Notes under the pieces: generated by a model | Told to the model about the DNA's origin: nothing | Databases searched by the model: none | Seen by the model: only the letters and a program-made list of their open reading frames with translations | Program-made: the position numbers and the translations under genes | Origin: Azorinus chamasolen | Taxonomy: Eukaryota; Mollusca; Bivalvia; Cardiida; Solecurtidae | DNA length: 64,000 bases | Direction: 5' to 3' | NCBI GenBank assembly: GCA_963576725.1 | Contig: OY755243.1 | Location: 36,059,846-36,123,845, forward strand | In this document: in pieces, positions 34,690-46,089 of the stretch | Layout of the letters: every line of letters begins with the position of its first letter | How positions within the stretch are numbered: the stretch's first letter is position 1

Positions 34690-35961
34690 GGAGGGGTGAT
34701 TGATAAGTCCGTGGCCTGAGGCTAGGAGCAGCAGTATGACCTTAATATTTTCATTTATTTTTCAACGTAGTCACCTTGCAAGCTTACACACTTTGTCCAA
34801 CGGTGTTGGAGCATTTGGATGCCTTCCTTGTAGAAGGTGGCATCTTGGGCCTCAAGAAATGCTTCAACAGCTTGTTTGACATTATCATCAGTGCGAAAAT
34901 GGTGGCCGCTGAGTTCCTTTTTCATCTTGGGGAATAGGTAGTCAGAGGGTGCTAAATCAGGGGAATATGGTGGATGCTCAACCATTTGGAAACCACATTC
35001 CTGAATGGCAGCCATGGCAACAGTGGACTTGTGTGCTGGAGCATTGTCCTGATGGAAGAGCACACCTAATGACAGATTGCCACGCCTAGTATCCTTGATT
35101 TTTTCACGAAGCTGCCTCATGAGGTCAGCATAATACCTTCCGGTTATAGTGTGACCTCTTTCAAGATAATCCACTAGCAGCACACCTTTCACATCCCAGA
35201 AAACTGTGGTCATCACCTTCCCAGCGGATGTTGTTGACTTGGCTTTTTTCGGGGGTGGTGAACCTGGGTGTTTCCACTGTTTTATTTGACTTGTTTTGTC
35301 TCAGGTTCGAAGTGGTGAACCCATGTTTCATCAACAGTTACAAACTGCTTGAGAAACTTCTCCTCATCCCGCTCAAACATGGCAAGGTTTTCCCTGGACA
35401 TGTTGCACCAAACTCGTTTCTGGTCGAGACTCTGAAGTTTTGGGACCCATCTGGCAGAAACCTTTGTCATTTGCAAATCATTATGGAAAATTGCATGGAC
35501 TTGTTCCTGTGATATACCCAGCTGTGTAGCAATGTACCACTGTATAATTCGCCGATCTGCCATAATCATATCATGGATTTTATTGATGGTGTCCTTTGAG
35601 GTGACAGATGGTTGCCTACTTGGACGGGGGTCATCTTCAAGACTCTTTACCGCGTTTAAATTCAGCGGCCCATTTTTTTCACCATGCTATAACATGGGGC
35701 ATGCTCCCCTAATGTAGCTACCATGTCCTCATGAATCTCCTTAGGTGATAAGCCTTTGAGGCCAAGGTATTGAATAATCACGTGATGGCCAACGTTGTCA
35801 TAGTAAGTAGCTTTGAGAATCAAATTCTAGCAAACAACAGAGACAAAAATCCTTTTGTCTCTGTAGAGTGATTATAACACCTTTTCTACACGGACATCAA
35901 ATGGTATGTTTATAAGTGGTCTGTTTCTACCCCAGGCCACGGACTTATCAATCACCCCTCA
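34690..35961 (-). mobile_element. mariner transposon, degraded
   Basis: 28-bp terminal inverted repeats beginning GAGGGGTGATTGATAAGTCC (34691-34718 and 35933-35960) with TA on both sides (34688-34689, 35962-35963). Length 1.27 kb, the normal size for mariner. It is inserted in the tandem unit of the surrounding element, whose intact units read straight across. Confidence 0.92.
34752..35830 (-). pseudogene. mariner transposase (D,D34D), frameshifted
   Basis: The reading frame is readable but broken at least twice. One shift lies after CYSMVKK near 35,680, where an A-run has expanded. The other is near 35,290, just after the first catalytic Asp (VTVDETWVHHFEPETK). The second Asp is in FHQDNAPAHKS and the third, 34 residues on, in SPDLAPSDYLFPKMKKEL. 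These are the mariner D,D34D triad with the usual motifs. The N-terminal helix-turn-helix part (GLKGLSPKEIHEDM) is present. This copy cannot make a full transposase. Confidence 0.9.
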
Positions 35962-36565
35962 TACTTAATTTAAAAAAAAAATCTGCTGAGGAATGTCAGA
36001 ATAAAGCTGTGGACTAAATTTCATATATTAAAATTACGAAAAGGGAGATAATTCAATAATGAAATCACGAATCATAACTGCAATTGCAGGTGCACAACTT
36101 CAGATGGTGACCAACAACACTGCATAATTTAAAAATGTTCCGTTGAAGGATGGCAAAGTAAAGCTGAAAACAAATTTCCTCTATTAAAATTACGAAAAGG
36201 GAGATAAATCAGTAACGAAATGACGAATCAAAACGTCAATTGCAGGTGCACAACTTCAGATGGTGATCAACAATACTGAATAATTTTAAAATGTTCCGTT
36301 GAAGGATGGCAGAGTAAAGCTCCGGACAAAAATCGGTCTACAGACGGACGGACGGACAGAGTGATTCCAGTATAACCCCCCCCCCATAACTTCGTTTTGG
36401 GGGGTATAATAATCTAGCAAGTTTAATCCTTTTGTACTGAGTGGACTCTATAATATTATATTACTTTGATAATTCAGGGTTGAAAGTGTTGACAGACATG
36501 TACATGTACTGTGAGCTATTTGGTCAAGAATAAATTTGCAAAGACTAAATAATGATGAAAAACTA

Positions 36566-36770
36566 CAGTAAAACCCTGCTAATGCGACCACCTAAAAGTG
36601 GTGTAATCCTTGGTGCTAGATGCAGGTGGTAGCTTAATGCAGGACAAAAGTAATGCAGAAAGCTCCTAGAGGAGCTTTCTGCATTACTTTTGCCTTGCAT
36701 TAAGCAACAAGCTGCTAATAAAGACACCCATGTTTATTCATCAAGTGGTCGCATTAGAGGAATTCTACTG
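36566..36770. mobile_element. CAGTAAAACC fold-back MITE (TA)
   Basis: TA-CAGTAAAACCCTGCTAATG at the left, and CATTAGAGGAATTCTACTG-TA at the right, with GCGACCAC/GTGGTCGC further in. The centre folds on AAAGTAATGCAGAAAGCTCC and its complement. Length 205 bp, no coding. Confidence 0.8.
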
Positions 36771-37079
36771 TATTTGAAAAAAGTAATTTTGTTTTCGAAT
36801 CAGATAGTCAAGTAATGGAAGGACTGAATGATAATTTGATGAAAGAAAATGATTTTCTGTGATGACATGATAACAGAATATACATGTCAGTGCCGTACAT
36901 GGAAGAGTTTATCTGATTTGATATAACAAGGCTGCCTTTTTAGCAAGACTGGAAGTTATGTATATGTATAATACTTCTCTGCAAACACCCATTACATTTG
37001 CTAACAAGACCCCTTTCTGTCGGAGCATTATACATGTACATCTGAAGTATGTGCTGTCGTAACATGCAAAATATTAATT

Positions 37080-37690
37080 TGAGTTGAAGGTCACCATGAC
37101 CTTGACCAACAGACCCACTGACCTCAAAATCAATAATGATCATGTACTGGTCATGACCAACCTTCCTACTAAGTATGAAGACAGCACACCTAATACTTAC
37201 CAAGTTATTGAGCCGACAAGATTTTTGAGTTGAAGGTCACTGTGACCTTGACCTTTGACCAACTGACCTTAAAATCAATAGAGGTCATCTAATAGCGATG
37301 ACCAAACTTCCTACTAAGTACGAAAACAACTCACCTAATACTTATCAAGTTAATGAGCGGACAAGATTTTTGAGCTGAAGGTCACTGTGACCTTGACCTT
37401 TGACAGACTGACCTTAAAATCAATAGAGGTCATCTAATAGCCATGACCAAACTTCCTACTAAGTATGAAGACAGAACACCTAATACTTGTCAAGTTTTGA
37501 GTGGACAAGATTTTTGTGTTGAATGTCACTGTGACCTTGACCTTTGACCATCTGGCCTCAAAATCAATAGGGGTCATCTACTAGCCATGACCAACCTTCC
37601 TTTTAAGTATGAAGACAGCACACCTAATACTTATCAAGTTATTCAGCTGACTATTTTTGAGATGAAGGTCACTGACCATTACCAAATGGC
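37080..37690. repeat. Tandem array with IR3 sites
   Basis: Four units of about 145 bp (CTAAGTATGAAGACAGCACA, CCTAATACTTATCAAGTTA). Perfect AGGTCAnnnTGACCT at 37088, 37234 and 37379; the fourth unit is imperfect. The array stops near 37,690 and similar sequence resumes at 40,290, so something has split it. Confidence 0.7.
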
Positions 37691-38048
37691 GCATAATTAA
37701 TACCACTGTGGGCCCGACAGGCCCATTTCGAAAACCAATTTGCCTTTTTCAGTATTGTTGGTTCTTTGCGTTTCTTGGTGTCCTTTTCGTATCTAAATGC
37801 ATACACATAGACTGACACACAACCTATTTTGCTGCATCAGCTTTTATCGTAGTAAAATTCGATAACCATTCTGTGTTGGCATGGACTCAACTTTGTTACT
37901 AAATATAGAATTTAGTCAGTATCGAAAGCATTAGAATTTCAGACTATTTTTCTGCCCCTTCGTCTAAATACTGAAGTCAGTGAATCAGAGCCAAATAAAA
38001 ATTAATCCACAATCGCAAGTGACACTTCTCATTGTAATAATTCAAATG

Positions 38049-39117
38049 AACAAGAGCTGTCACAGGACAGCGCGCTTGACTATTCTCAGAATTGTTAGTG
38101 TAAAAAATACTTGATAGTGGACTAAAATAGTGTCCAATAATACTAGAAGCAAGTAATCAAAGTCTCAGTAAAATATCTTTAATAGTATTCAGGATGTAGG
38201 ATCTCTTTGAACTTTTTAATGAAAAAAAAAACTTAAGCAAAAAAGGCCAATAATTTCTGTTAAAATGCTTGACAGAGTAATGTACTATTGCCTACAGATG
38301 AAGCATGTGATGGTGAACAAGTGTTCCAAGTTTCAAAGCTGTATCTCAAAGCATTATGTAAATCAGTGGACTTTACCAAAAACCTTAACCAAAATTCATA
38401 ATTTAAGGGCCATAATTCTGTCAAAAACCTTGACAGAGTAATGTACTCTGCCTACATATGAAGCTGGTGGTGGTAAACAAGTGATCCAAATCTCAAAGCT
38501 TTATCTCAAAGGGTTATGTAAATAAGTGGACTTTAACAAAAACCTTAACCAAAAGTTCAAAGTTAAAAAGGGTCATAATTCTGTCAAAATGCTTGACAGA
38601 GTTATGTACTCTTGCCTACCGATGGAGATTGAGGTGGTGAACAAGTGTTCCAAGTTTCAAAGCTTTATTCAAAAGGTTAGAGGCAAAAATAGGACTTTAA
38701 CAAAAACCTTAACCAAAAATTGTAAATTAAAAAGGGCCATAATTCTGTCAAACTGCTTGAAAGAGTTATGTACTCTTGCCTACAGATGAAGTTTGTGATG
38801 ATGAACGAGTGTTCCAAGTTTTTAAGCATTATCTCAAAGGGTTATGTAAATAAGTGGACTTTAACAAAAACCTTAACCAAAAGTTCTAAGTTAAAAAGGG
38901 CCATAATTCTGTCAAAATGCTTAACAGAGTTATGTACTCTTACCTACAGATGAAGATTGTGGTGATGAACAAGAGTTCCAAGTTTCAAAGCTTTATTCCA
39001 AAGGTAAGAGGCAAAACAAAAAGTGGACTTTAAAAAACCTTAACGAAGGTGTGAGACGGACGCCGACGCCGGGGCGAGTAGGATAGCTCCACTATTCTTC
39101 GAATAGTCGAGCTAAAA
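38049..39117 (+). mobile_element. Tandem-core element, GACTATTC family
   Basis: ACAAGAGCTGTCACAGGACA (hairpin GCTGTC/GGACAGC) then GACTATTC at the left; GGACGCCGACGCCGGGGCGA and GAATAGTCGAGCTAAAAA at the right. Five units of about 163 bp (GACAGAGTTATGTACTCTTG). Closely related to the element at 24.0 kb in its ends but not in its core. Confidence 0.8.
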
Positions 39118-39186
39118 ACTACTGAGAAATGTTCGACATCGATTAAAAAATGTGCAAGGAATTTTCAGTCAACTGGTTTACTGATG

Positions 39187-39223
39187 AACGTGATAAAAAA
39201 TACTGGACAGTTTTTATCACGTT
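39187..39223. other. Perfect 13-bp hairpin
   Basis: AACGTGATAAAAA and its exact complement separated by 11 nt. The T5 tract could act in transcript folding, but no gene starts or ends here apart from the LINE scrap that follows. Confidence 0.6.
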
Positions 39224-39279
39224 GATAGATTGTTCCAGTCATTATAAACAACATAAACATTGAAAAGTGATGTAAACAA

Positions 39280-39555
39280 TTGAAACTGAACCACGTTCAC
39301 AAAATCTTTAACAATAAGTGTCCTTCATATCTTCATGATGACTTTCGGAAACTAAGCGACAAACCTAATTTTTATGTCCCACGTGTTAATGGGTTTACTT
39401 CTCAAACTTTTTATTACAGTGGCATTTTGGACTGGAATTCTTTGCCAGAGAATATAAAACTAATGAAGGCAAAATTTGCTTTCAAGAAGATGGTCAAGAA
39501 AGCCCTTATGGAAGAAATGAAGGATGAGGAGAAGAGTGATTATGTATACTTTTAA
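39280..39555 (+). pseudogene. LINE reverse transcriptase, C-terminal fragment
   Basis: 91 codons matching the C-terminal tail of non-LTR retrotransposon polymerases. LKLNHVHKIFNNKCPSYL, LPRVN-like VPRVNGF and YYSGILDWNSLP are followed by the basic FKKMVKKAL end. This tail is common in CR1/L2-like LINEs. Nothing of the catalytic palm or the endonuclease is found upstream, so the copy is 5'-truncated, as LINEs often are. The 39,556-40,030 stretch after its stop is AT-rich and may be the 3' UTR. Confidence 0.7.
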
Positions 39556-40289
39556 TTAATATAATGTAAAGTTTTTAATCTGTGATAGATTGGCAATTGT
39601 GATAAATGTATGTCTAATTCCCATTCAAAGTAATATAATATATTTAAACATTTGTATTACCGTGAATAATAGGCCTAAAATAGAGTTCTCCATATGTATG
39701 TGGAAAGCTCTCATTTTAGATTTATTCCCGGTTTTTTTTTCATAATTAACAGACTCAGCAGACCCTGATCAGTTAATTTTAATTTCAATTTACTGTTTTG
39801 AGCCTGCTCTATCTATACATTTTCAAATTATTGTAACTTTTTCGCTAAATCTATATAGGACCCCGTTGGAAATAAGTTGAAAAACTTTACGGGTTATCCT
39901 GTGTATGTATAACATGTCTTTTTTTATATAAATAACAAGAAGTCGATAACTGTTACGTCAAATTGTATAACTGTAATTGTATTGATGACATATATATACA
40001 CAAATAAATCTATCTATAACTCCTATATAGTCTTTATCAAATGAGAACCAAAGATTGTCTTCCAGTCTGACAAGAGTAATGTGAGAAAAACAGTCATTAC
40101 GATAGTGCCACGTCGAGTCGTTTCAGAACCAAGTCGTTTCGACCATTAGACCAAGACAAATTGGTAAATAATGTTTATGTTACATGTTTACCTGTCTTTA
40201 CCTTTGGCCCAAATTTATATGGATGGCCCCCTATAAGAAAGTCCATGGGCCCAAAGGGCCCCCTCTGAGCTCAAGTTAGATTGAACACT

Positions 40290-40553
40290 GCGTCTGACCT
40301 CAAAATCAATAGGGGTCATCTACTAGCCATGAACAACCTTCCTATTAAGTATGAAGACTGCACACCCAATAGTTGTTACGGACGTACGGACAAGGACAAC
40401 CCTATATGCCACCACTATGTCGGGGCATAACCAGCTTGTGCCACGGACAGACAGACAGACCAGGTTGTGCCACGGACAGACAGACAGACCAACCGACCGA
40501 CCAACACACAGACTCCTATATACTCCCTCTCAAACTTCGTTTGTGGGAGTATA
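40290..40553 (+). repeat. Right end of a split tandem-core element
   Basis: It resumes the 37-kb unit (CTCAAAATCAATAGGGGTCA), then has a GACAGACAGACC tail and the terminus CTTCGTTTGTGGGAGTATAA. It ends 35 nt before exon 2's donor. Confidence 0.6.
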
Positions 40554-40587
40554 ACATGGTAAACAAGGAAAGGAGTGAATAACTCAC

Positions 40588-40780
40588 TTGTTCTAGCCAG
40601 CTTGTCTCTACGGCTCTGGGCACGACTCCTGAAGTTTTGTTCACTGGTTGTCTGAGTGCTAATGCGGGAGTCAGATCTACGACCACCAGTAGTATAACGC
40701 ATACCCATGTTGATGAAGGCATCCTGTCCTACAGCAACAAGTTGGTCAGGACCATTTAATATCTTGTTGAGGCCATCCAT
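40588..40780 (-). CDS. Exon 2: end of DCX 2 and Arg/Ser linker
   Basis: The exon follows a TCTTTCAG acceptor and runs 193 nt to a GTGAGT donor, leaving one base of the next codon. Its first residues (MDGLNKILNGPDQLVAVGQD) complete DCX 2, matching the DGV-LDEL-DG-YVAVG type ending of the family. The rest is a polar linker with many Arg and Ser (SRISTQTTSEQNFRSRAQSR) and probably disordered. The intron 5' of it holds the hAT-like element; the 3' intron is about 10 kb and filled with nested elements. Confidence 0.9.
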
Positions 40781-41504
40781 CTGAAAGAGACAGAATTCTA
40801 GGTTTCTTAACCTTCCCCTAATGAACATTACGCATAAATTGATAAATTCATGAATATTCAAACAGTAATTACACCAAGAACAGAGAGGCCTCCTAGAGGA
40901 GCCCTCAAATCAAAATCTGCACTGTTTATCATGTTACATGTTTCTTTGATAAGAGTAAGAAGAAAAGTTATGAACAACGCAGCAAGCGAGTGGCTTATTA
41001 TATAATTCCCCGAGATTGCAAAGTAGACGAGTAAGGGTCCTCGGTCACATAAGCAATGTTAAAGTTTGAGATTTTTTGAGAATAATCTGGCTAAAAAATG
41101 AGTTTTGTCTCTCCAAATCTGCTTATTCATTGGGCAGTTTACTCTTAGTAACAGAATTTTATTTTGAGAGAATTCATCAATCAATCATTCAAGAAGCCTG
41201 AGCAAGCATAACGAGCAATGGCTTCCTTATTGTTTAATTCAATAAAGATTATCAGATTAATTTAGAAGTTGGCATGCCCATTTACTGCTTCAAATTGCCA
41301 TATTTATAACCCCATGCAAATACTTATAGCATAACTCTCAAATATAGACATTTAGGCACATGTGTGTTTAGTAGAGTTCTGCATTTAGATCTTTCAGTGT
41401 ACATTTGTTTTTAAGATTTTCTACAGAATGAGACTGTTGAAGTAAAGCTACCTTGGTGTCTCATCTGCATCCAAACTGTTAGAAACCCTGACACTGTTTT
41501 TGAA

Positions 41505-41880
41505 AGAAATAAAAGGATGTGTTTGTGAAACACTATGCCCTCGTCCAATTTGACCTTTGACCCTAAAGGATGACCTTGACATGTGACCCCTCAAAATGTG
41601 CAGCTTCATGAGAAACAGATGCATGCCAAATATCAAGTTTCTATCTCTACTGGTTCAAAAGTTATGGCCAATGTTAAAATTGGTGATTTGACCTTTATAT
41701 TGGACCTGACCTTAAAGGATGACCTTGACCTTGACATGTCACCCCTCAAAACCAAGGTGCAGCTGTACGAGATACTGTATACATATGCATGCCAAATATC
41801 AAGTCTCTATCTGTACTGGCTAAAAAGTTATAACCAATGTTAAAGTTGCTGACAAACAAACAGACAAACAGACACTTTCT
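41505..41880 (+). repeat. Tandem-core element fragment, right end missing
   Basis: AGGATGTGTTTGTGAAACAC (hairpin) and TATGCCCTCG at the left. Two units with GACCTTGACATGTGACCCCT follow. No matching right terminus. Confidence 0.5.
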
Positions 41881-42124
41881 GAGCTGTTGAAGCAAATGCT
41901 TCCAGTGTGCAAAGCATCAAGAGAGAATACCTTGATCAGATACAGATTTCTAATTCGGCAGATTTTCAGCGTCTATACAAGATTCCAAGTGCCCTTTATC
42001 CAGTGACACTGTCTCTATGCCAAAGTAAGCACACCACTAGTAGATAAAAAGTGACGAACCCTCATATCCTATGATAAGTACTGTATTCAATATATACCAA
42101 AATCATTCTGACATCCAACCTCCC

Positions 42125-42354
42125 CGTCACCATTTGCAAACAGAGTAGACCCAGATCAGACGGCTCCTATAGGAGCCGTCTGATCAGGGTCTGCTCTGTT
42201 TACTGCTAATGGAATTTGACAGATCTGTTTCTTTAGTTTCTAAAATGGCTACAATGTTCCACCTTCCATATTTCATTATAACTATTTTGTCCATAATTCT
42301 TCAGTAGGTATAATATTGCAATTTGTAATAAACATAGAACAGGGAAAGGATTAA
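42125..42354. mobile_element. A-type MITE with perfect GACGG arms
   Basis: AGATCAGACGGCTCCTATAG pairs fully with its complement through GATCAGGGTC. The left TTAA is lost and the right end reads GGGAAAGGATTAA. Confidence 0.65.
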
Positions 42355-42543
42355 GTTGAATAAATCCATCTGGGACAGTTTCCATAACTTTAAATGAAAC
42401 TATCCTAATAACTTTTACTCTTATTATCCTAAGTATCCAGACAGACAGATTGTGCACACCCAGATCAAACTCTTCCTGATGGAGCAGTTTGATCACCATC
42501 AGGGTCTACACATTTGCTACTTTGTCAGTCTAATTTAAAGTCA

Positions 42544-42717
42544 TAACAAGAGTGTTCGGAGGAACACATGTGTCACCTGCTCACAGCTGACACAAAAACT
42601 TATTGCTTGTTATAGCCAAAAAAGAAAGTGTGACGGACGGACTGACGGACGGACGGACAGACGACGGAAAAGTGATCCCTAAGTGACACACTGCCTTTCG
42701 ACAGGTGACACAAAAAC
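42544..42717 (+). mobile_element. Minimal tandem-core element, TGTCACCTG ends
   Basis: AACAAGAGTGTTCGGAGGAA (hairpin GTGTTC/GAACAC), GTGTCACCTG; GACGGACGGACGG tail; CAGGTGACACAAAAA. Complete ends with almost no core (about 174 bp), the smallest example of this architecture. Confidence 0.75.
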
Positions 42718-43009
42718 GGTGCCAAATGGACTTATCTAGCACTATAAACCAATGCAGAGAGGATACTGGGTTTTTGAATACATGTACTATGGGGAATTAG
42801 GATCATGGAATAAAAAATAATTCAGACTTGAAGCAAACCACTAAACTTGGAAACATTTCCATGGTCTATAATATATCTACATATATGTGGGGAAAGGCAT
42901 AAATAGGTCAAAGTTATTATAAATATTCAGGGGCATATCTTAAGAAAACTGTAACATGATAAACAGTACAGACCTTGATGATAGGGTTCCTCTAGGAGAC
43001 ATCAATGAC

Positions 43010-45349
43010 CAGACCTGGGGTTATTTACATGGAAATGTAATTAATTAAATTACAATTACATTTACAATTACATTCATAAAAGACCAATTACCATTACAAT
43101 TATATGGGTTTTATTAATGTTATTAATTAAATCACAATTACTTTGCCAAATGTTATTAATTACATCTCAATTACTTTCAAAAGGCTGGCAACAAGAAATG
43201 TTTTAGAAAACAAGTTTATTAAGTAACACAATTAGCACATCATGTACATGTAAGTATGCATGTAAATGACCAGTAACATATTTACAGTCATTAAATTCTG
43301 TACATGTATCAGAAGTATTTTTATAAACAGCTTTAAAGACGATTTCTACAGTTTGTTTCCTTCCAAGAATTTTTTTTTATATTTTGTTGTTTAAAGTATG
43401 CTGATTGCAAATAAAAAAAGAAAAGATGGGGTTACAGACATTAATTTTGAGAAATTACAATGAAATAAACATAAACATGCTTCCTGCCTTTTACATACAG
43501 GACAGTACAAAAATCATGACATCGGTGATATTTTCGTAAATTTCTAAGAAACTTATCCAAGATTTTTTTTCAAATTTTCACATTTTGTGCTTTATAGTAT
43601 CCTTCACATGAAATCAAAAAGAAATATGTGGGTTGCAGGCTTCGTTTTTAAGTAATTACTTAATTTATCACCTAGTGGTAGTGATCTCCCATGAAAATTA
43701 CGCCTAAATGGGCGACGTATAATGACGTCACACTGCTATGACGTCGTACCAATTTGTTTATTATACTCCCGTATCGGATTTTCCAGTTTGATTTTAAGTT
43801 TTATACGTTCGGCTAATTATATTTTAGCAATTTTCTCGTGTAATCGAAATTGTTGATACATTTAAGGTTTGTAAATGTGGTCGAAATAAGTCGTTCAAAA
43901 TTAGTGTCATCCAGAATACCAGTACCGGTTGTTTCCTTTGTAGAGAGTATTCGGCGCAAACAGCTGCGCAGAACTTACTACCGAAATCGTCTTTAAGTGT
44001 TCACTGGATATACATACCAATATACAAAAGAGTAAATCTTCATCAGAAAGCTGTCATAAACATGTTATTCACAGATGTCTGATCAGGGTTTACGCTGATT
44101 CTAACTTTTCATACATAATTTGGAATACTGCAGATCTGCCATACCAGTAAATATCAGGACTGGGGGAAACGTTTTTTATCCAATAAAACTATCTTGCAAC
44201 TTGTTCAGACAACAAACCCATCATTTAATTATTTTGAAGCTCAAATTTACACACTTTAATAGCTATTTTACACTAGATACTGTAAGTTCAAAATTTTCCT
44301 CATCTTTTGATTAATATGAAACATTTGTAACAAAGGCCGGAGCAGACATAGAATTTAGCTTGAGTCATTTGTTAGCAGGCAAAGGGTTATACAATGTATG
44401 GTCACTGCATTTTGCTTTCTGTGGTCAGTCAGGTGTCACAGTGTCTATTGTCAATAGCACAATTCCCCAATTATCACAGGTAAAGGTGTCAATGCAAACC
44501 TCTTTTGGCTGTACATGTAGGTATTCAATTATCATTCTGGATACTTGTAGTCTGCCAAACTTTAAATAACTCTTCCAACACAATATACTTGTTCATATTG
44601 CACTGATGACACTTGAAAGCAATATATACCCAGATCAAAGCGCTGCTATAGGACTAAGTCCAAAAATACAACACAATGAACATTCCCATAAAATGCAGAA
44701 ATTAAATGCAGATTAAATTCGTTTTGATACGTTATATGACAAAGTAAATTTAAGAAAACAATGTAGACTGAGATGAGATGCCTTCTGTATGAGCTGTCGC
44801 AGTAGGGTATGTACTGATAGCAATGTAGACTTACGTACCGGTAATGTCTGCCCTCTTTGCTCATAATGGAAGAATGAATATTACAATTTTACCATTTTCA
44901 TGAGTTGTTGTGTTTAATTATTCAGCGGGGTATAATTATAAAACCCTGATTGAAGCAGATTAATAATTTGCAAAATATGGGATCTCATTCAATTGAATAT
45001 ATATGTTATTTGAACTTGTCTGTGTACTAAACAATATAATACATGTACACTGAAATAACATTTGCTATTTACTCACTTTCTCTATGGATTCAGTGTTTAA
45101 AAATTAAATCTATTATTCTGATTCAGTGTTTAAAAAATTAAATCTATTAAAATGGCTATACTTTATAGTGTAAATAACCAAAGTAATTGGGAAGTAATTG
45201 AAAAGTAATTGTTCATTACGCCTATTTTTTGCTGTAATTAATTACATTACAATTACATGTAATTAAAATAGCACTCAATTACACATTACTTCAATTACAT
45301 TGAAAACATGTAATTAATTACAATTACAATTTTAATTATCCCAGGTCTG
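43010..45349. mobile_element. hAT-like non-autonomous element, 2.34 kb
   Basis: Ends CAGACCTGGGGTTATTTACA and, inverted, TTTAATTATCCCAGGTCTG, flanked by a perfect 8-bp duplication TCAATGAC (43002-43009 and 45350-45357). An 8-bp duplication and CAG...CTG ends fit hAT. Both inner flanks are rich in TTAATTACAATTAC repeats (43,036-43,165; 45,183-45,335). No transposase frame was found. It sits inside an A-type MITE. Confidence 0.85.
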
Positions 45350-45431
45350 TCAATGACATATGTTCCACACTGAAAGGGTTAATTTATTTCAATAGATAAG
45401 GCTGGTCACATCTTTTCATGAAAATTAATAA

Positions 45432-46074
45432 AACAAGAGGGCCATGGCGGCCCTGATATCACTCACCAGACAATCTGAGCAGATTTTCAAAGCTTTCACT
45501 ATATGAAAACTGACCACCCCTGAGGCGGGGCCAATTTTGACCCCAGGGGCATAATTTATATAACTTTTGTAGAGAACCTGAACATGATGCTATGTGCCAA
45601 ATAAGAAAGCTGAGAACCTTCCAGTTTCAGAAGATTTTCGAAGATTTTACTAAATATGTTTCTATTGAAAACTGGCCAACCCGGGGGTGAGGCCAATTTT
45701 GACCCCTGGGAGGCATAATTTAGACAACTTTTGTAGAGGACCTGAAACATGATGCTATGTGCCAAATATGAAAGCTGAGAACCTTCCAGTTTTAGAGAAG
45801 ATTTTCAAAGTTTTCTCTATATATTTCTATTGAAAACTGGCCACCCCTAGGGCAGGCCAATTTTAACCCCAGGGGCATAATTTATATATCTTTTGTAGAT
45901 GACCTACAGATGATGCTATGTGCCAAAGATGAAAGCTGAGAACCCTGTAGATTCAGAGTAAAAGATTTTTAAAGGTTCAAATTGTTGACAACGGGCGACG
46001 AACGACACATGCCGACGGACATCAGGCGATCACAAAAGCTCACCCCGAGCACTTTGTGCTCTGGTCAGCTAAAA
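45432..46074 (+). mobile_element. Tandem-core element, GCTCACC family, next to exon 1 donor
   Basis: ACAAGAGGGCCATGGCGGCC and TCACTCACC at the left; CACCCCGAGCACTTTGTGCT with CTGGTCAGCTAAAAA at the right. Three diverged units. The right edge stops about 10 nt from the GTGAGT donor of exon 1. Confidence 0.8.
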
Positions 46075-46089
46075 ACAGAAACAACTCAC

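Larger units (their letters stand above)
32541..36411 (+). mobile_element. Tandem-core element, host of two insertions
   Basis: AACTATCACTAAAGGTGATT (hairpin) then a C14 tract at the left; GTTTTGGGGGGTATAATAAT at the right. Its own unit (GGGAGATAATTCA, GGTGCACAACTTCAGATGGT, AGCTCCGGAC) is visible at 32.7-33.1, 34.6-34.7 and 36.0-36.3 kb, split by the inner tandem-core element and by mariner. About 1.1 kb would remain without them. Confidence 0.75.

Noticed and set aside
35228..35717. Plus-strand frames across 35.2-35.7 kb
   Set aside because: Antisense to the mariner transposase, which has the catalytic motifs on the minus strand.
37690..40290. A single transposon explaining the split of the 37-kb array
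   Set aside because: I could not find matching ends or a target duplication at the two borders; the interval holds at least one separate element and a LINE scrap, so one clean insertion is not supported.
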